64,000 bases of DNA from Liopterus haemorrhoidalis. Taxonomy: Eukaryota > Arthropoda > Insecta > Coleoptera > Dytiscidae. This document shows, piece after piece, positions 10,000-20,890 of this stretch. Below the pieces are notes generated by a model that saw nothing but the letters and a program-made list of their open reading frames with translations, had not been told where the DNA came from and did not search any database. A program made the translations under genes and the position numbers. The stretch covers positions 8,603,934 to 8,667,933 of the forward strand of contig OZ020616.1 in NCBI GenBank assembly GCA_963971575.1. Direction: 5' to 3'. Position 1 is the first letter of the stretch, and every line of letters begins with the position of its first letter.

Positions 10000-10470
10000 G
10001 TCAAAAAGCTTGAGAAATTCACCTGCTGGACCAACTTTAAGGACTTATATATAAGATAATAATAACATTATCAAATATATTATCAAATACTTTTTGTGCT
10101 ATTGAAAATGTTAAAAACAGTCAAACCAGCATTTTTTCTATTCAGATATCTATAAAATACCTTTTCTTTTTAAAAAGGTTTAATTTCGTTTAATTCTAAA
10201 AGAATTTACAAACTGAATATTTTCATCTAATTTATTATTTATTGCTTGTAGTAGGATAATGTTGTAAAGTATTTTATTCCTGCAAGGGATTTGTTTAACT
10301 ATTCACTGGTAAATTGATTCTCAACACTGAAAAAAATGATTTTTTTAAATATTTTTCCGTTACCTTCAGTGTATTCAGGCTGTATTCATATTATGCAGCA
10401 AATCTTCAAATTTTCTAAAATTAATTTAGTATTTTCTTAGTTTTTTTTTTTTTATCAGTTTCAATTCCAA
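10000..10470. other. No recognisable feature
   Basis: AT-rich DNA. Nothing recognised. Confidence 0.4.
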
Positions 10471-10690
10471 ACCTATTTTCGTCCAGAAACTCCCAAAGGA
10501 GTTGGTTTAAAAACCTGAACAAAATTAGAGTAATACATACTGATGTGATCCGAAATAGTGCGATCCGAATTTCTGGCCAGATAGTTCAAAAAATATCAAA
10601 TATGGAGTACCAAATGAAAGTCTAAAAATATCATAATCATCAAGTAAAAGGGCTTAATGATTTGGACGCGACTGGGGCAAAAAAATTATC
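10471..10690 (+). repeat. Degenerate HINE-like body fragment
   Basis: Follows the order of the family body (aaacctgaacaaaattagag, then a block resembling atgtgatccgaaatagtgcg, then ggagtaccaaatgaaag), but is strongly diverged. Confidence 0.4.
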
Positions 10691-10744
10691 TCCTACATCC
10701 AAAATCCGGACGCCTTGTTTAACCTCTTTCTCAGCTCTCTTTTT

Positions 10745-11221
10745 TTAAGTTTACAAGATTAGTTGGCAGCAGTTCTCCATTCCTCCCTGACTTCTGCTTT
10801 TCTCTGCAGGTCTACATTTTTCTGACAGTTAAGCTGCTCCTTCAACTGACTCATATAGTTTAAGAGGGGTCTTTGTTTAGGGTTTGTTCCTTCGACCATA
10901 CCTTCCACGATTAATATGCCCCATCAAGCTAGATCGTCTTATATTTATATTTTGAAGCAGAAATCTTCTTGCTTCAGCTCTTTGAAACATCTCTTTGTAC
11001 GAGACGTTGTCAATCCATTTCCCCTTTAACATGCGTCGATAACACCAGGTCTCTAAGGCTTTCAATCTTCTCTTTTCTGTAATTGCTATTGTCCACGTTT
11101 TACACCCATGCTCCATACACATGTTTTTAGAAACTTCTTCCTCAGTGTAATTGAGATGTTATTCGAGGTGATTTCGTTTCTTGTTAAAAATGAGCTTAGC
11201 CTAAGCAATTCTACTTTCTCA
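10745..11221 (-). pseudogene. LINE reverse transcriptase, C-terminal part
   Basis: Minus-strand translation gives a C-terminal post-RT region with LRKKFLKTCVWSMGVK, CKTWTI, RRLKALETWCYRRMLKGKW and LLQNINIRRSSLMGHINRG. Order and spacing match the extension after the thumb in RTE/Bov-B-like non-LTR retrotransposons (motifs ...EtWt...k..ieaLE.W.yRRMl...W... and ...l.GH..RG). The catalytic palm is absent, the 5' side ends against a HINE end at 11222, and frameshifts are present. Clade assignment is by motif only. Confidence 0.7.
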
Positions 11222-11270
11222 CCTACAAAACCTAAAATGTGTGATAAATCACACTTCACATAAATTTTAA
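11222..11270 (+). repeat. HINE-like terminal fragment
   Basis: acctacaaaacctaaaatgt followed by gtgataaatcacac and ttcacat: 3' subterminal repeat plus hairpin of the HINE-like family, with no body attached. Confidence 0.65.
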
Positions 11271-11329
11271 AATCTGTACGCCAATGGAAGTTCGTAAATA
11301 TCCGGCAATATTCGCCCACTATCGTGTAG

Positions 11330-11560
11330 TTAAGAACCCTGTTTGATTCTCTTGTTAACAGCTTGCGAACACATGGTTTTTTGAGTTGTTTTGCGGTTAG
11401 CTGGTCCTTTGTTTTTGCCACATGGCATGTGCTGGTTTTCTGGCCGACCGTGTTCCGTCCAGCCCAGTTTAGAGCCGTTGATAATGCCTTCAGGCTGTTT
11501 AAATTCACGCTCAAACACTTGAAAGACGCTGTTTTGTTTTAAACATAATTTTTCGAATAA
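11330..11560 (-). pseudogene. Unidentified protein-coding-like remnant
   Basis: The minus strand shows a 62-codon open frame (11330-11518) whose composition looks protein-like (FEREFKQPEGIINGSK, GWTEHGRPENQHMP) and which remains readable upstream to about 11560. I do not recognise the family. It may be part of a mobile element gene. Confidence 0.25.
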
Positions 11561-11971
11561 TCTTTGACACCTGACGCGTTATTATTTGTCGATTTGTGGT
11601 AAGGGATTTTTTTGGCCATTTAAATCACTTCAGGGTATGTGAATTAGTCAAATTTGGATATCTTACGCATCACATAAGGCGTTAAAATGAGATGAATTAA
11701 GAAAATTGTAGACTAGTGATTTGGTTAACAAGAAATACCACACCATCTGGTTAAGAAATTCATAATTTTTACTTAACGCTTACACGGGTCTATTCTCTAA
11801 GCAAGATGTTAAAATCTTAACGACAACAAAATCCATAAAATCAAAAACAACTGACGTTATTTTTTTCACCTATTTAAAAATTTGTGTTAAAATGTTAACG
11901 TGGCTGCGTTAAAATAACTAGTTAACGTTCTGCAATAAGCGGCTACCAAAACGGTGGTTTTAAAAGTTAAC
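11561..11971. other. No recognisable feature
   Basis: AT-rich DNA with many gttaac motifs. No supported feature. Confidence 0.4.
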
Positions 11972-12119
11972 GTGGCCGACCGGCGTAGCGTAGTGGTAAC
12001 ACATGTGCTCTGCGTTGCGAAGGTCTCGGGTCCGAATCCCGTTAAGGCATGGAAATTTTCTCAAATAAAAATTGTCCTGGCTAATTGTCAAAGCAGCAAA
12101 GGCCATTAAATTTAAAAAT
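11972..12119 (+). mobile_element. tRNA-derived SINE, copy 1
   Basis: A-box-like tagcgtagtggtaacac (about 11986) and B-box gggtccgaatccc (12028-12040), then a family-specific body (ataaaaattgtcctggctaa, gcagcaaaggccattaaa) and an A-rich end. About 90 percent like 21661-21812. Its 3' end abuts HINE copy D at 12122. SINEs of this kind are moved by LINE machinery. Confidence 0.85.
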
Positions 12120-12557
12120 ATTGATGTGAAGTGTGAATTTTCACACATTTTAGGATTTTGCAGGTATTTAGTAAGTGAATGATGATTATTTGGGATGCCA
12201 AAACAAATTTTATATTAAAATTTTTTTTTTTTGTTAATTTTAATTCGAACGCCTAATACCATTATTTGGGTTTCTAAATATGTGCAGTATTTTTTTTTTT
12301 TTTTATATATAGCAAGGTTCATTAAGAATTTTAAAAATTGCGCCTATGGCTTCCATTGGTTGTTATAAGTTCCGCCCCTCTGATTTCGTGTACATTGAAA
12401 CAGAATTAAATTATAATTTAAACAATTTCCACTGGTTATTAAATTTACGCTTTTAAAAATAAAATGCAACATTTGCCAAAATATAACTAGAATTTTGAAA
12501 AAATAATTTAAACAATATAAAAATTTAAAAAAAAAAAACAAAAAATAATATTTTGTC

Positions 12558-12640
12558 TCTTCTCGCAGGGTTCGATCCCTTTCGGATCGAGTTACTTGGG
12601 TGAAAAAACCATCATTAAAACCACAACACCAGCAAATACG
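12558..12640 (-). other. tRNA-like module inside HINE copy D
   Basis: Minus strand: A-box-like tggtgttgtgg (rc of 12621-12631) and B-box-like gggatcgaaccc (rc of 12568-12579), followed by T-rich sequence. Acceptor ends do not pair. Sequence differs from the modules in copies A, B and E although the flanks are alike. Confidence 0.55.
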
Positions 12641-13121
12641 TTCTAGTTTAACGTGTTACAAAGCTATAACTTGTGTAAATTATTAGCCAAAAATGACAAA
12701 AAATGCGTTTTTTTCCAAAAACGTAATCTGATCAAAAATTCCTGTTGTACTATTCCGGTTCACACCAATGTACATTACCTAGAATTTTTTCAGATTTTTA
12801 GTTTAAACTATCTGGGCTACAGGGTGTGGGACAAAAATTTTTTTGCACAATTTTGGCAAAAATCGCTTCAAAACAATTTATTTTGCAAAAATAAAAATTT
12901 GATCGTTAATCCACGTACCAAGGGCTTTCATTTGATACCCTACTCAGAATTATAAAAAAAAATATTTTTTTTCGATGAGCACATATTTGTTTATATTTTT
13001 AGGGGGATATGTTTTTTAGATGTTTTAGTATTTTTCCTATGTGCGGGTCAAAGAGTTGTATAAGCATGCAAAATTACAACTCTCTAGGTTTAGCCGTTTG
13101 GCTACAATTTTTACCGAACAG

Positions 13122-13123
13122 AC

Positions 13124-13199
<76 letters not shown>

Positions 13200-13202
13200 G
13201 AC
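13122..13202. repeat. (GACA)n microsatellite
   Basis: About 20 nearly perfect gaca units within HINE copy D; shorter versions occupy the same place in copies B, F and G. Confidence 0.95.
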
Positions 13203-13252
13203 AAAATGACGGTATAAGGGTTTTTTGGTCATACCTACAAAACCCTAAAAAA

Positions 13253-13535
13253 GAAACACCTTATTTTTTGTTTTGATTTATTTTTTGATAAATAAGTTAA
13301 CGTTGTTGTTTAGTTTGCAAAAATGTCATGTTATTGAAAGAAATTGAATAAAATACAGGATGGTAAGAATATTAATTATTATAAGACAAAATTCAAGCTT
13401 TATATTACTCTTTAAAGTGAATTCTTTACAGTACATCTAAGAATGGTCCTTCGTCATGTTTGCGATACAAGTAAAATCTTTGAGTTATCAGACGCAAGTT
13501 CAAGAAATTGTATAGAAAGGAAGTAAATCGACCCA
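13253..13535. other. No recognisable feature
   Basis: AT-rich DNA without a supported feature. Confidence 0.4.
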
Positions 13536-13785
13536 TCCTGCGAAGATCGTCGTAACTCAAAATTTTAATTTTTGACTTATGTAAGTTAAATATTAGAATA
13601 CTCGATATCTTTTACGTAAAAAAATATATCTATCACACAAAACTGTACGTAATGCTACAAAAATTATAGTTTTGTGAGATACGAATTTTTTCATGATAAG
13701 ATACACGATATTCTAATATTTGACTTACATAATTTAAAAAATGAAAATATTAAGTTTATAATTTTCGTAGGACGGATCGAAATGG
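13536..13785. repeat. Imperfect foldback repeat
   Basis: Inverted arms: the left arm (13536-13615; tatgtaagttaaatattaga, atactcgatat) pairs with the right arm (13695-13785; cgatattctaatatttgact, tacataatt) out to cctgcgaa / ttttcgtagg. About 250 bp overall; likely a MITE or foldback element, family unknown. Confidence 0.55.
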
Positions 13786-13845
13786 AGTATTGAAGAGCAG
13801 TTTTGGTTTTTGTTGTGACACAGTACTTAAAATTGTAATCTTCTG

Positions 13846-13971
13846 AAAGCTACAAAAATCACTTATGCTTCTGCCGTGCTTCACAATATCGTAGAACATT
13901 TTAATGGTGTATTATTTGAAGAGATAATTGATGATGATAATGAAGAACAAGATGTTTTGAATTTCTTATGA
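13846..13971 (+). pseudogene. PIF/Harbinger transposase C-terminal remnant
   Basis: Reads ATKITYASAVLHNIVEHFNG then an acidic stretch (EEIIDDDNEEQD) to a stop at 13969-13971. The AxxxLHNIV motif near the C-terminus is characteristic of the Harbinger nuclease (DDE_Tnp_4). No catalytic residues are in the fragment. Confidence 0.5.
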
Positions 13972-13989
13972 TTAAAAATGTTTTCTTTC

Positions 13990-14498
13990 AGGCATTCAAA
14001 CAAATGGTAACTGGTCAAAAATATTTTCTTTCGGTCAAAACATAATTTAAAACTAATCACATACTTCTGATCAATATCATAAAATTTTCTGGTCAAAAAC
14101 TCAATTAAATCCTCATCAATACCAGCCATTAAATTATTACTTACATATACAGTAGTCGCTCGTTATACGCGGAATATTTATTTATGGAGGTTTTACTGGC
14201 GGGGATTTATTTGTGTGGGAGTGGTAATTTCAGAAATAAAATTTCATTATTATTTAAAATTAAATTATTCAATTGGTTAAAAAATATTCAAATATAAAAA
14301 CTAATCTATTTTAAGATAAACATCCTCAAAGATTAGTTGAGCTATCATATACTTTTCTAGTTAAAATGTCGTGTCGTGTTTTCGTGTTGAAAAATACGGG
14401 TAGAATTACCGTCGTATATTATATGATTTGATTAAAAGAATGTTATTGTTTATATAATATACACAATTATGCTATTATGTTATGTTATTCCTTAAATA

Positions 14499-14503
<5 letters not shown>
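13990..14503. other. No recognisable feature
   Basis: AT-rich; no supported feature. Confidence 0.4.

Positions 14504-14540
<37 letters not shown>
14504..14540. repeat. (AT)n microsatellite
   Basis: About 18 AT units. Confidence 0.95.
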
Positions 14541-14542
<2 letters not shown>

Positions 14543-16268
14543 AATACCAAGGGCAAATGTTTATACAGATGTTGATAGGCGACCATATATTTTCAGTGAT
14601 ATGGACTTCGTAGTAATTAGAGTCAAAATTAATTATTTGGGTTTATAAATTATTGGTAATAGAAATATGAGTCTTCAAGATAAGTTAAAAGGGTTTTGTT
14701 GTTAATTGGAGAGCTGTTTATTTTTACAACAACAAAAAATGGGGTTCAGAGATCAGATTATTAGTTTAAGAAAAGAACTGGATAAATCTTGTGAGAGACA
14801 AAGTCATAAGTAAACCGTCACCGTGTACGGATGAACCTCCCAAGCATTTTTGGTAGAGAAACCCGGTAGCGTGTAGTGGGTAAACCAAAATTAATCTGGA
14901 AGTGTTGAGGACAGTTTAGTGAAATAAACGAACCTCGTTAACGGGTTAAACACTGTGAGTATTGTGAGGTGTTTAGCGGCTTGTGAGGTGAATACGGTGA
15001 TTGTGAGGTTTTTGTGTTTGAGTGTCTCTCATGGGATTTTACAGCCAGCATTAAATTGTAAGTTCTAATGTAATTAATAACCTTCGATTCTAACTAAACA
15101 TTAAACGTAGATTAAGTAAAATGCAGACTTTAATTCAAACACCCTTATTCCTCTCATAAAAAATCTAAGCAACCAACCGGCGGATCCTTTAAGTTTTCAG
15201 ACTTGATACCGCTCGCAAGTCTTGGAATCCACTATGTGGAGGGCCTTTCAAAGTAAGTACCATGAAGTACAATGAAATTATTTAAATTCATTTAGCCAAC
15301 CTTGACGTTTCGACCGATTCTAGAATTGCCCCCACATTTGACGCAGTTGACCTCTTGGGAAAATTTTTGTTTTTCTTATGAAAATCACAGTCATGTAAAC
15401 CAAGTAGATTACCCTTTTGACGTGTCATCAAAGATTAGGACTAGTAGTCATTCACTTCGTTTCCTCTCATTACGTAGGCATTGCTGCATTACCACAACAA
15501 GAATTCATTATATAATTATATATTTAATAGTTTAAGAGGTTAAAAAGGTTAATTGAAGCGGGGATGTCATATTGGTTTTGTCAAGATATTTTCACGAATG
15601 TCGACAGTCATAAAAATAAACAACCCTTCTGGTTCGGCCGTTTTTGGTGAAGAACAATGTTGCTCTTTTCTCCTATTCTGCATAGTTAATTTACTTCGCC
15701 CTCTATGATTTTTTGCCCCAAAACTTAATAATTCGTTAAAAGGACAACGTATTTAAATGATCAAAAAATCGAAAACTAATCTAACTGTGATTCTAAAATG
15801 TGCTTACAAAATATATTTTCAGAATTACAAAAGACGCTGGCAGTGATATATAGCCTCAGAAGGATAGTATTTCGAAGGAGATAATTTAAATGTAAAATAA
15901 TTTTTTATTAATACAATTTTATGACGCTAGACACTTTTTTTTATCAAACCTCGTTAATAGATTCTCGATTATGTACGTTACAAAATTACAATGACATAAT
16001 ATTATTATAAGTTCGAAAGTTCGTATAAATTCCCGAGTGGTTTACTTCAGTAATTCCAAATTTCGAACTAATCTCATCCAAAATTGTTGCATCGTTACAA
16101 CCAAAACTGAGCAACAAATAAAATAACTTGCAACAGTTGTCCAACACTATTACCGAACTTTTGCTACGAATACTAAATGGGAATTACACTTTAATTTTAA
16201 ATTGTATATTACTTTTGCAAAATGTTAGAAAAGCAGACATCAAAAGCTCACAATCCATATGGGAGATA
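14541..16268. other. No recognisable feature
   Basis: Higher-GC patches (about 14810-15000 and 15150-15260) interrupt AT-rich DNA. They contain no ORF I can assign. A gtaagtacc sequence at 15252 looks like a splice donor but has no exon support. Confidence 0.35.
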
Positions 16269-16500
16269 TTATAAATGATAACTATAATAAAGAAGAGAAA
16301 ATAGTGTTAGTACATGTTTCTTTCCTACATTAAAATAATTGAAAAATGCCGTTTTATCTCTCCATTTTTTGCGAATTCTTCCCACGAGTCGATGGATGTT
16401 TAATTTTCCTTCACAAGTTCTTTTTAATAGTACTGTATTCTCATCCATTTCACGTGTTTTATCCACTGTAATCATCTTCCTCTAATTTCCTAAATGTACA
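16269..16500. other. No recognisable feature
   Basis: A short minus-strand open frame (16269-16475) has no recognisable family and is not called. Confidence 0.35.
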
Positions 16501-16662
16501 TACGAGGGTTACCTTTTATGTTTTTACAAATTACCACTAGATGGCAATATTGAAATGTGTCTTTACTATATTCATAAAATTTGACATCTGTTATTGTGAA
16601 ATCAGTGGCAGCTTATTAATTGAACGAGTAGTTTGTTGACTGTAAGCGTTAAAAAAAACAAG
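16501..16662 (+). repeat. mariner 5' end fragment
   Basis: Starts tacgagggttaccttttatg and continues through gaccactag-like and aatcagtggcagctt blocks of the 5' untranslated region of the mariner at 4371-5658, stopping just before the start codon. Confidence 0.85.
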
Positions 16663-16799
16663 ATTGACCTTGACAAAAACTCAGCCAAGAATTATAACAC
16701 TTGCACTAAGCTGATGCAAGCTCAATCGTTACATTAATCATTAATAATTAATACTTTATAAAAAATATCATTACTCCTGTTAAGTCCTAAAATATATTT

Positions 16800-16858
16800 T
16801 GTCAAACCCTTTATTTATTTATTCATTTATTTATTTATTTTTATTTATTTTTTTTGAT
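16800..16858. repeat. (TTTA)n-rich stretch
   Basis: Irregular TTTA repeats, possibly an old SINE or LINE tail. Confidence 0.7.
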
Positions 16859-16949
16859 TAAATATGGCGGAAAAGAAAAGGCGGTCGCGAACATTTTTTA
16901 AAATTCTAAAAAGGGTCGCAATTAAAAAACGATTGGGAATCAGTGCCCA

Positions 16950-17210
16950 GTGTAAAAAAAATGTATGTTCAGCTGTTTTGCTACAAAATCTACCATACAG
17001 ACAGACTGTCAGACACATGTGTAACGTTATAAGGATATTTCGGTGGCCATACCTACAAAACCCTAAAAATTAGACAATTTTTGAACGAATTTAACTTTTG
17101 GATCAGGAATAACCGTTTTTAGGAAAATAACGTCAATTTACAGGTTCTTGTTGTCATTTTTAAGACATTTAAGAAATATATTAGCGGCAAATTTAGCCTT
17201 AACAAGACTG
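16950..17210 (-). repeat. HINE-like 5' end plus duplicated flank
   Basis: 16950-17072 is the HINE 5' terminal segment (gctacaaaatctaccataca, short GACA run, ctacaaaaccctaaaaatt). The following 140 bases (17073-17210) match the flank of copy F at 21907-22045, so a block including host flank was duplicated. Confidence 0.75.
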
Positions 17211-17233
17211 TGATTGATTGGCGTTCAGTTGTA

Positions 17234-18507
17234 CAAGGTGTCTCAAAAGAAATTTTATATTTAGTGGATCGATTAAAAAAAAAGTAAGCCGTATATAGAA
17301 AAAATGTTTATTAATTATTAAAATACACTTTTTGGGGATTTATTTCTTAAAAATAATATCGTCTAAATGTAGACCCTCGCGTTCTCGGCACTCATTTAAT
17401 CGAACAGTAAAATTACTTATGACGTCTCGGCAGGTGGATTCAGGGATGGCTGCCATTTCGTGACGGATATTTTCTTTCAAATGCGCCAGTGAAGTCGGTT
17501 TATTGGCGTAAACTTTAGATTTAAGATAACCCCATAGGAAAAAGTCCATAGGGGTTAAATCTGGACTGCGTGGAGGCCAATTTATGTCACCTCTCCGGGA
17601 GATCAATTTACCTGAGAAAATTTCACGAACACGTGGCAGAGACATATTGGACGTGTGTGAAGTTGCTCCGTCCTGTTGGAACCATGTTCTTTGGTTATAG
17701 CCAGGAAAGTTTTGCAGTTCAGGTACCAAGAAGTTGTCTAACATCTCCACATAACGCTCTGAATTCACTGTAACTGCACGCCCCCTTTCGTCTTCAAAAA
17801 AGTAAGAGCCGATAATTCCTCGCGCCGACATCGCAGCCCATACGGTCACTTTAGGCGAATGTAGGGGTTTCTGATGTTTGCGTTTCGGATTCGTTGCACT
17901 CCAGTAGCGGCAGTTCTGCTTATTTACGTGGCCATTAAGATGAAAATGAGCTTCATCCGAAAACAAAATGTTGGTAAACGTTGAAAATCGCTCAATCATC
18001 TGATTTACGAAATTAAGCCTCTGACTGGCATCTTGGGGCTTTAATTCTTGCACCAATTGAATTTTGTAGTGGTGCAGCTTTAGGTCTTTGTGCATAATGC
18101 GATGTAATGATGATCTATGCACATTTAAAGCACTTGCGCGCTTCCGAATTGAAAGGTTCGGGTCGTCACGAACTTAACATTCTCCAAGTTTTCTACCGTT
18201 CTTGATGACCTAGATCGCCCGGATTTTGATTTATCCAGCGTTCTACCAGTCTCTTCAAACTTTTTAACCCAATGTCAAATGAGAGGAATGCTTGGCGCAT
18301 CATTTAAGTGGCGAAAAGCTCGAATACTGCAGAATTTTCTACGCGCTACAGTCGCCGAATCACCGTTTTTGTAAAACTCTCGCACGCATAACGCGCGGCC
18401 TGCTCCCGAGAAACGCTCCATAGCGACTGAATTCCCAAGAGCCAGGCTACCGATTGACATAACCGCAGTAAGCTAAATAAATATAAAATTTCTTTTGAGA
18501 CACCTTG
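17234..18507 (-). mobile_element. rosa-type DD41D mariner, copy 1
   Basis: TA at 17232-17233 and 18508-18509. Terminal inverted repeats caaggtgtctcaaaagaaat followed by tttatattta. Length 1274 bp. Over 95 percent like the copy at 56033-57295 by eye, so both moved fairly recently compared with the other elements here. Confidence 0.92.
17340..18421 (-). pseudogene. DD41D transposase, stop and frameshift in N-term
   Basis: Start ATG at 18419-18421 (MERFSGAGRALCVREFYKNG). The catalytic core is open (17340-18122): FSDEAHFHL with the first Asp, FQQDGATSHT with the second, and PDLTPMDFFLW with the third; 41 residues separate the last two, the spacing of rosa-type mariners. The N-terminal half is broken by TGA in place of an Arg codon after SIPLI and by a loss of about 7 bases near 18172 that shifts the frame before the paired helix-turn-helix ends. 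Sister copy 56147 has the N-terminus intact but lost 47 bases in the core. Confidence 0.92.
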
Positions 18508-18509
18508 TA

Positions 18510-19260
18510 TTTGCTTATGAGCGACGGTTTAGCTTGCGATCACCAGATTTCTGTGATCGTGTTTGGTGAAGAACTGGAGAACGATATTGTAACTGTGTAA
18601 TCTCACCAAGAACTCAGTTTGTAACTGTCCGGTTTATTTTGTCGAACAGTGTAGATAATTATGCGTTGACCACATCTTTATTTATTATTATTTTTTTTTT
18701 TTATTCCAACACCCAATCAGGTATCCCCAATTTACAAAGCTTGTTAACCTCATTTAAATCTTAAAAAAATAACATAATTAACTCATTTATCCATCCACCT
18801 ACTTCAGGTCTGTTTAGTAGCTTGTATCGCGACAACTCCTCACATTTTCAACTACATAATGAGTGGTTGTTCGCTGTTAATTTACGCGAGATTTCGGCAC
18901 CTGCGGTCCGGCGGACCCCCGCCCAACGGCAGGGTCCACAGACTCAGGTAATAACAAGCTTATCTCCGATCAGTCTGGACATCCAGGACCGTAATGGAAG
19001 TCTGTGGGGGGTGAAAAAGGTGTTTCAAATTAAATAGGGTTGGTGTGGGAGGGTGATGTTTGTCTTTTTTATTACTATTTTGTGTTAATTTTTATTTTGT
19101 TGGTCATATATTTTAAATTTCATTCATGGAAGAAGAGTAACAAAATACTTAAACAATACTCAATAAACCTTCTCATATTTTTTTAAAAATTTAACAGTTT
19201 ACCATAAGTCATTGTTGCAACGATAGCGTTGAATGAACTTGAAAATAAACTAAAAAAAAT
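18510..19260. other. No recognisable feature
   Basis: Includes a GC-richer patch at 18895-19015 within AT-rich DNA. The 71-codon frame at 18822-19037 has no recognisable domain. Confidence 0.35.
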
Positions 19261-19317
19261 GATCGGAAGTGTGAATTTTCACATATTTCCGGATTTTGTA
19301 GGTATTTAATAACTGTA

Positions 19318-20280
19318 TAGTATTTCCAAAATGAAATGGCCACTCTTGTTAAGAAGCTTAACATTGCGATAATGGGTTTATGGTAGTAATCTTAAGACTT
19401 GTTGCTGTAAAAATAAAATAGGAAGTATTAAAGGAATTTTAAATTTAAATAGAATAGATGTAACACTAGTTCAATTGAAGTTTATTAAAAAACATTAAGG
19501 ATATTTTCCAAATTTATAATCCTATTGTTTCTAAATTTTCTGTAGTAAAAATAGTGAATCTGTGCACGGTGCTTTGGAGTGCGAAAATGTGGACGTGGCT
19601 ACTATTTTAAGGCTATCGCCATACTATTGTGTTTTAAACCCTATTGAACTAATACGGAGCCAATTAAAGGGTAATGTGCACCGGAAAAATACAACACCGA
19701 CAGAAAGTGACACTGTAGTACAATTAATTAAAGTCGAAACAATTACAATAAGTAGTGATTTCTGGAAAAAATGTGTAGAACATATAAAGACAATTGAAAC
19801 AATTTCTTTTATAGATCCACCAAATAAATCTTCAATAATTATTAATTTAAATGACAGTGGTAGTGACACAAACTCTGATAGTGATATAAATAATGATAAT
19901 AGTGATAAAGATTAATATTTTAATAATTTTAAATTATCATAAATTGACAAGTTCAAAAAAATAATGATTTTTGTTTGTGTTAATTTGAAGTATTTAATAT
20001 AGACTATAAAGAATTTAAAACAAAACGATTTTTAACATGCCTATATTTATAATTCAAATATAGCCGGTCCTAAGCCTTGATAAAAATGTGAAGGAATATC
20101 ATGTGAGTATATACCGTTCATTATAAATAGCATAAAAGAAAACACGTTTATTTTAAATAATTATTACGGTCCTGGCAACTATTTTTAACAAAACTATAAA
20201 TTCAGCAGGTTTAATGGTTGTACTATCTGTCATTATTAGAATCAGAAAGTGAGAGTGGCCATTTCATTTTGGAAATACTA
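19318..20280 (+). mobile_element. Tc1/mariner-like element, internally deleted
   Basis: A perfect 29-base terminal inverted repeat beginning TAGTATTTCCAAAATGAAAT, with TA at 19316-19317 and 20281-20282. Removing it joins aactg-TA-agaagcc, the uninterrupted sequence seen in related repeats. Length 963 bp; holds only the end of a transposase. Confidence 0.9.
19562..19915 (+). pseudogene. Tc1-like transposase C-terminus
   Basis: Contains LRLSPYYCVLNPIELIRSQL, the third catalytic motif (Glu of NPIE) of IS630-Tc1-mariner DDE transposases. It is followed by an acidic Ser/Asp/Asn tail (SGSDTNSDSDINNDNSDKD) to a stop at 19913-19915. The two upstream catalytic Asp motifs are missing through internal deletion. 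The first ATG at 19562 is only the first Met of the remnant. Confidence 0.75.
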
Positions 20281-20504
20281 TAAGAAGCCAACAAAATGCT
20301 GGATGTTTAAGAACATTTTTTCCAAAAAAGTTTTTTGATACTCATTTCTATTCGTTATTTGAGTACTTAGAGCTTCTATTTAATTTTAATAATTTGAGAA
20401 AATTACATCACAATAAAACTTAAATTTTATGAAGAAACGGTTAAACGGTTCAACGGCTTCAACGGTTTTTTCTGCATTTCTGCATAATAATAATAAATTT
20501 ATTT

Positions 20505-20890
20505 CGTGCCTTTCGGCTTTGAAAGAGTTGGTTTAAATTCTATAATAATAATATATACTATTCTATGATACTATGTTTGAATTCAGTTTGTTCTTCTTTC
20601 CAAGACTGCTTTCTTCCAGGCTAGGCCTCTGCCCGAGTCGTCTACTAGGTCTTCTGTTTTTCTTATTTCTGGCTACATTCCTTCAGAGTTTCTTAGGTGG
20701 TCTGGATATTGCTTCTATTTGTTATGTGCAGATTCTACATATTTTTTCAGTTTCTTCCATCCAATAACTGTTGGCCATTTTCTCGTTGCCATATCTGAAT
20801 CTTGCGATTACCTTCTGGTTCCTCGTTCCTTCTTCCATTTGAATTTTAAGTATTTCACTACTAAAAATAATTTATTCTTGTTTGATATCT
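20505..20890 (-). pseudogene. LINE C-terminal fragment with A/T-repeat tail
   Basis: The minus strand at 20860-20700 reads MEEGTRNQKVIARFRYGNEK then YWMEETEKICRIC. The pattern RxRxGNE..N.YW..EE...CR.C is the Cys-rich C-terminus of some arthropod non-LTR elements (R1/Outcast-like). Stops follow. The minus-strand 3' end carries TTATTATTATT. Assignment by motif only. Confidence 0.5.

Larger units (their letters stand above)
12122..13252 (-). mobile_element. HINE-like rolling-circle repeat, copy D
   Basis: Full-length copy. On the minus strand: 5' tttttagggttttgtaggta (13234-13252), (GACA)n microsatellite, conserved body, tRNA-like module (12558-12640), 3' subterminal repeat and hairpin (12126-12142). 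Closest to copy B. Open frames in the body are not shared between copies. Confidence 0.75.

Noticed and set aside
13009..13209. 66-residue ORF ending in (DRQT)n
   Set aside because: Translation of the GACA microsatellite of a HINE-like repeat; not conserved in other copies.
15245..15262. Splice donor gtaagtacc of a host exon
   Set aside because: No open exon with recognisable coding potential ends there.
17570..17773. 67-residue plus-strand ORF
   Set aside because: Antisense to the DD41D transposase.
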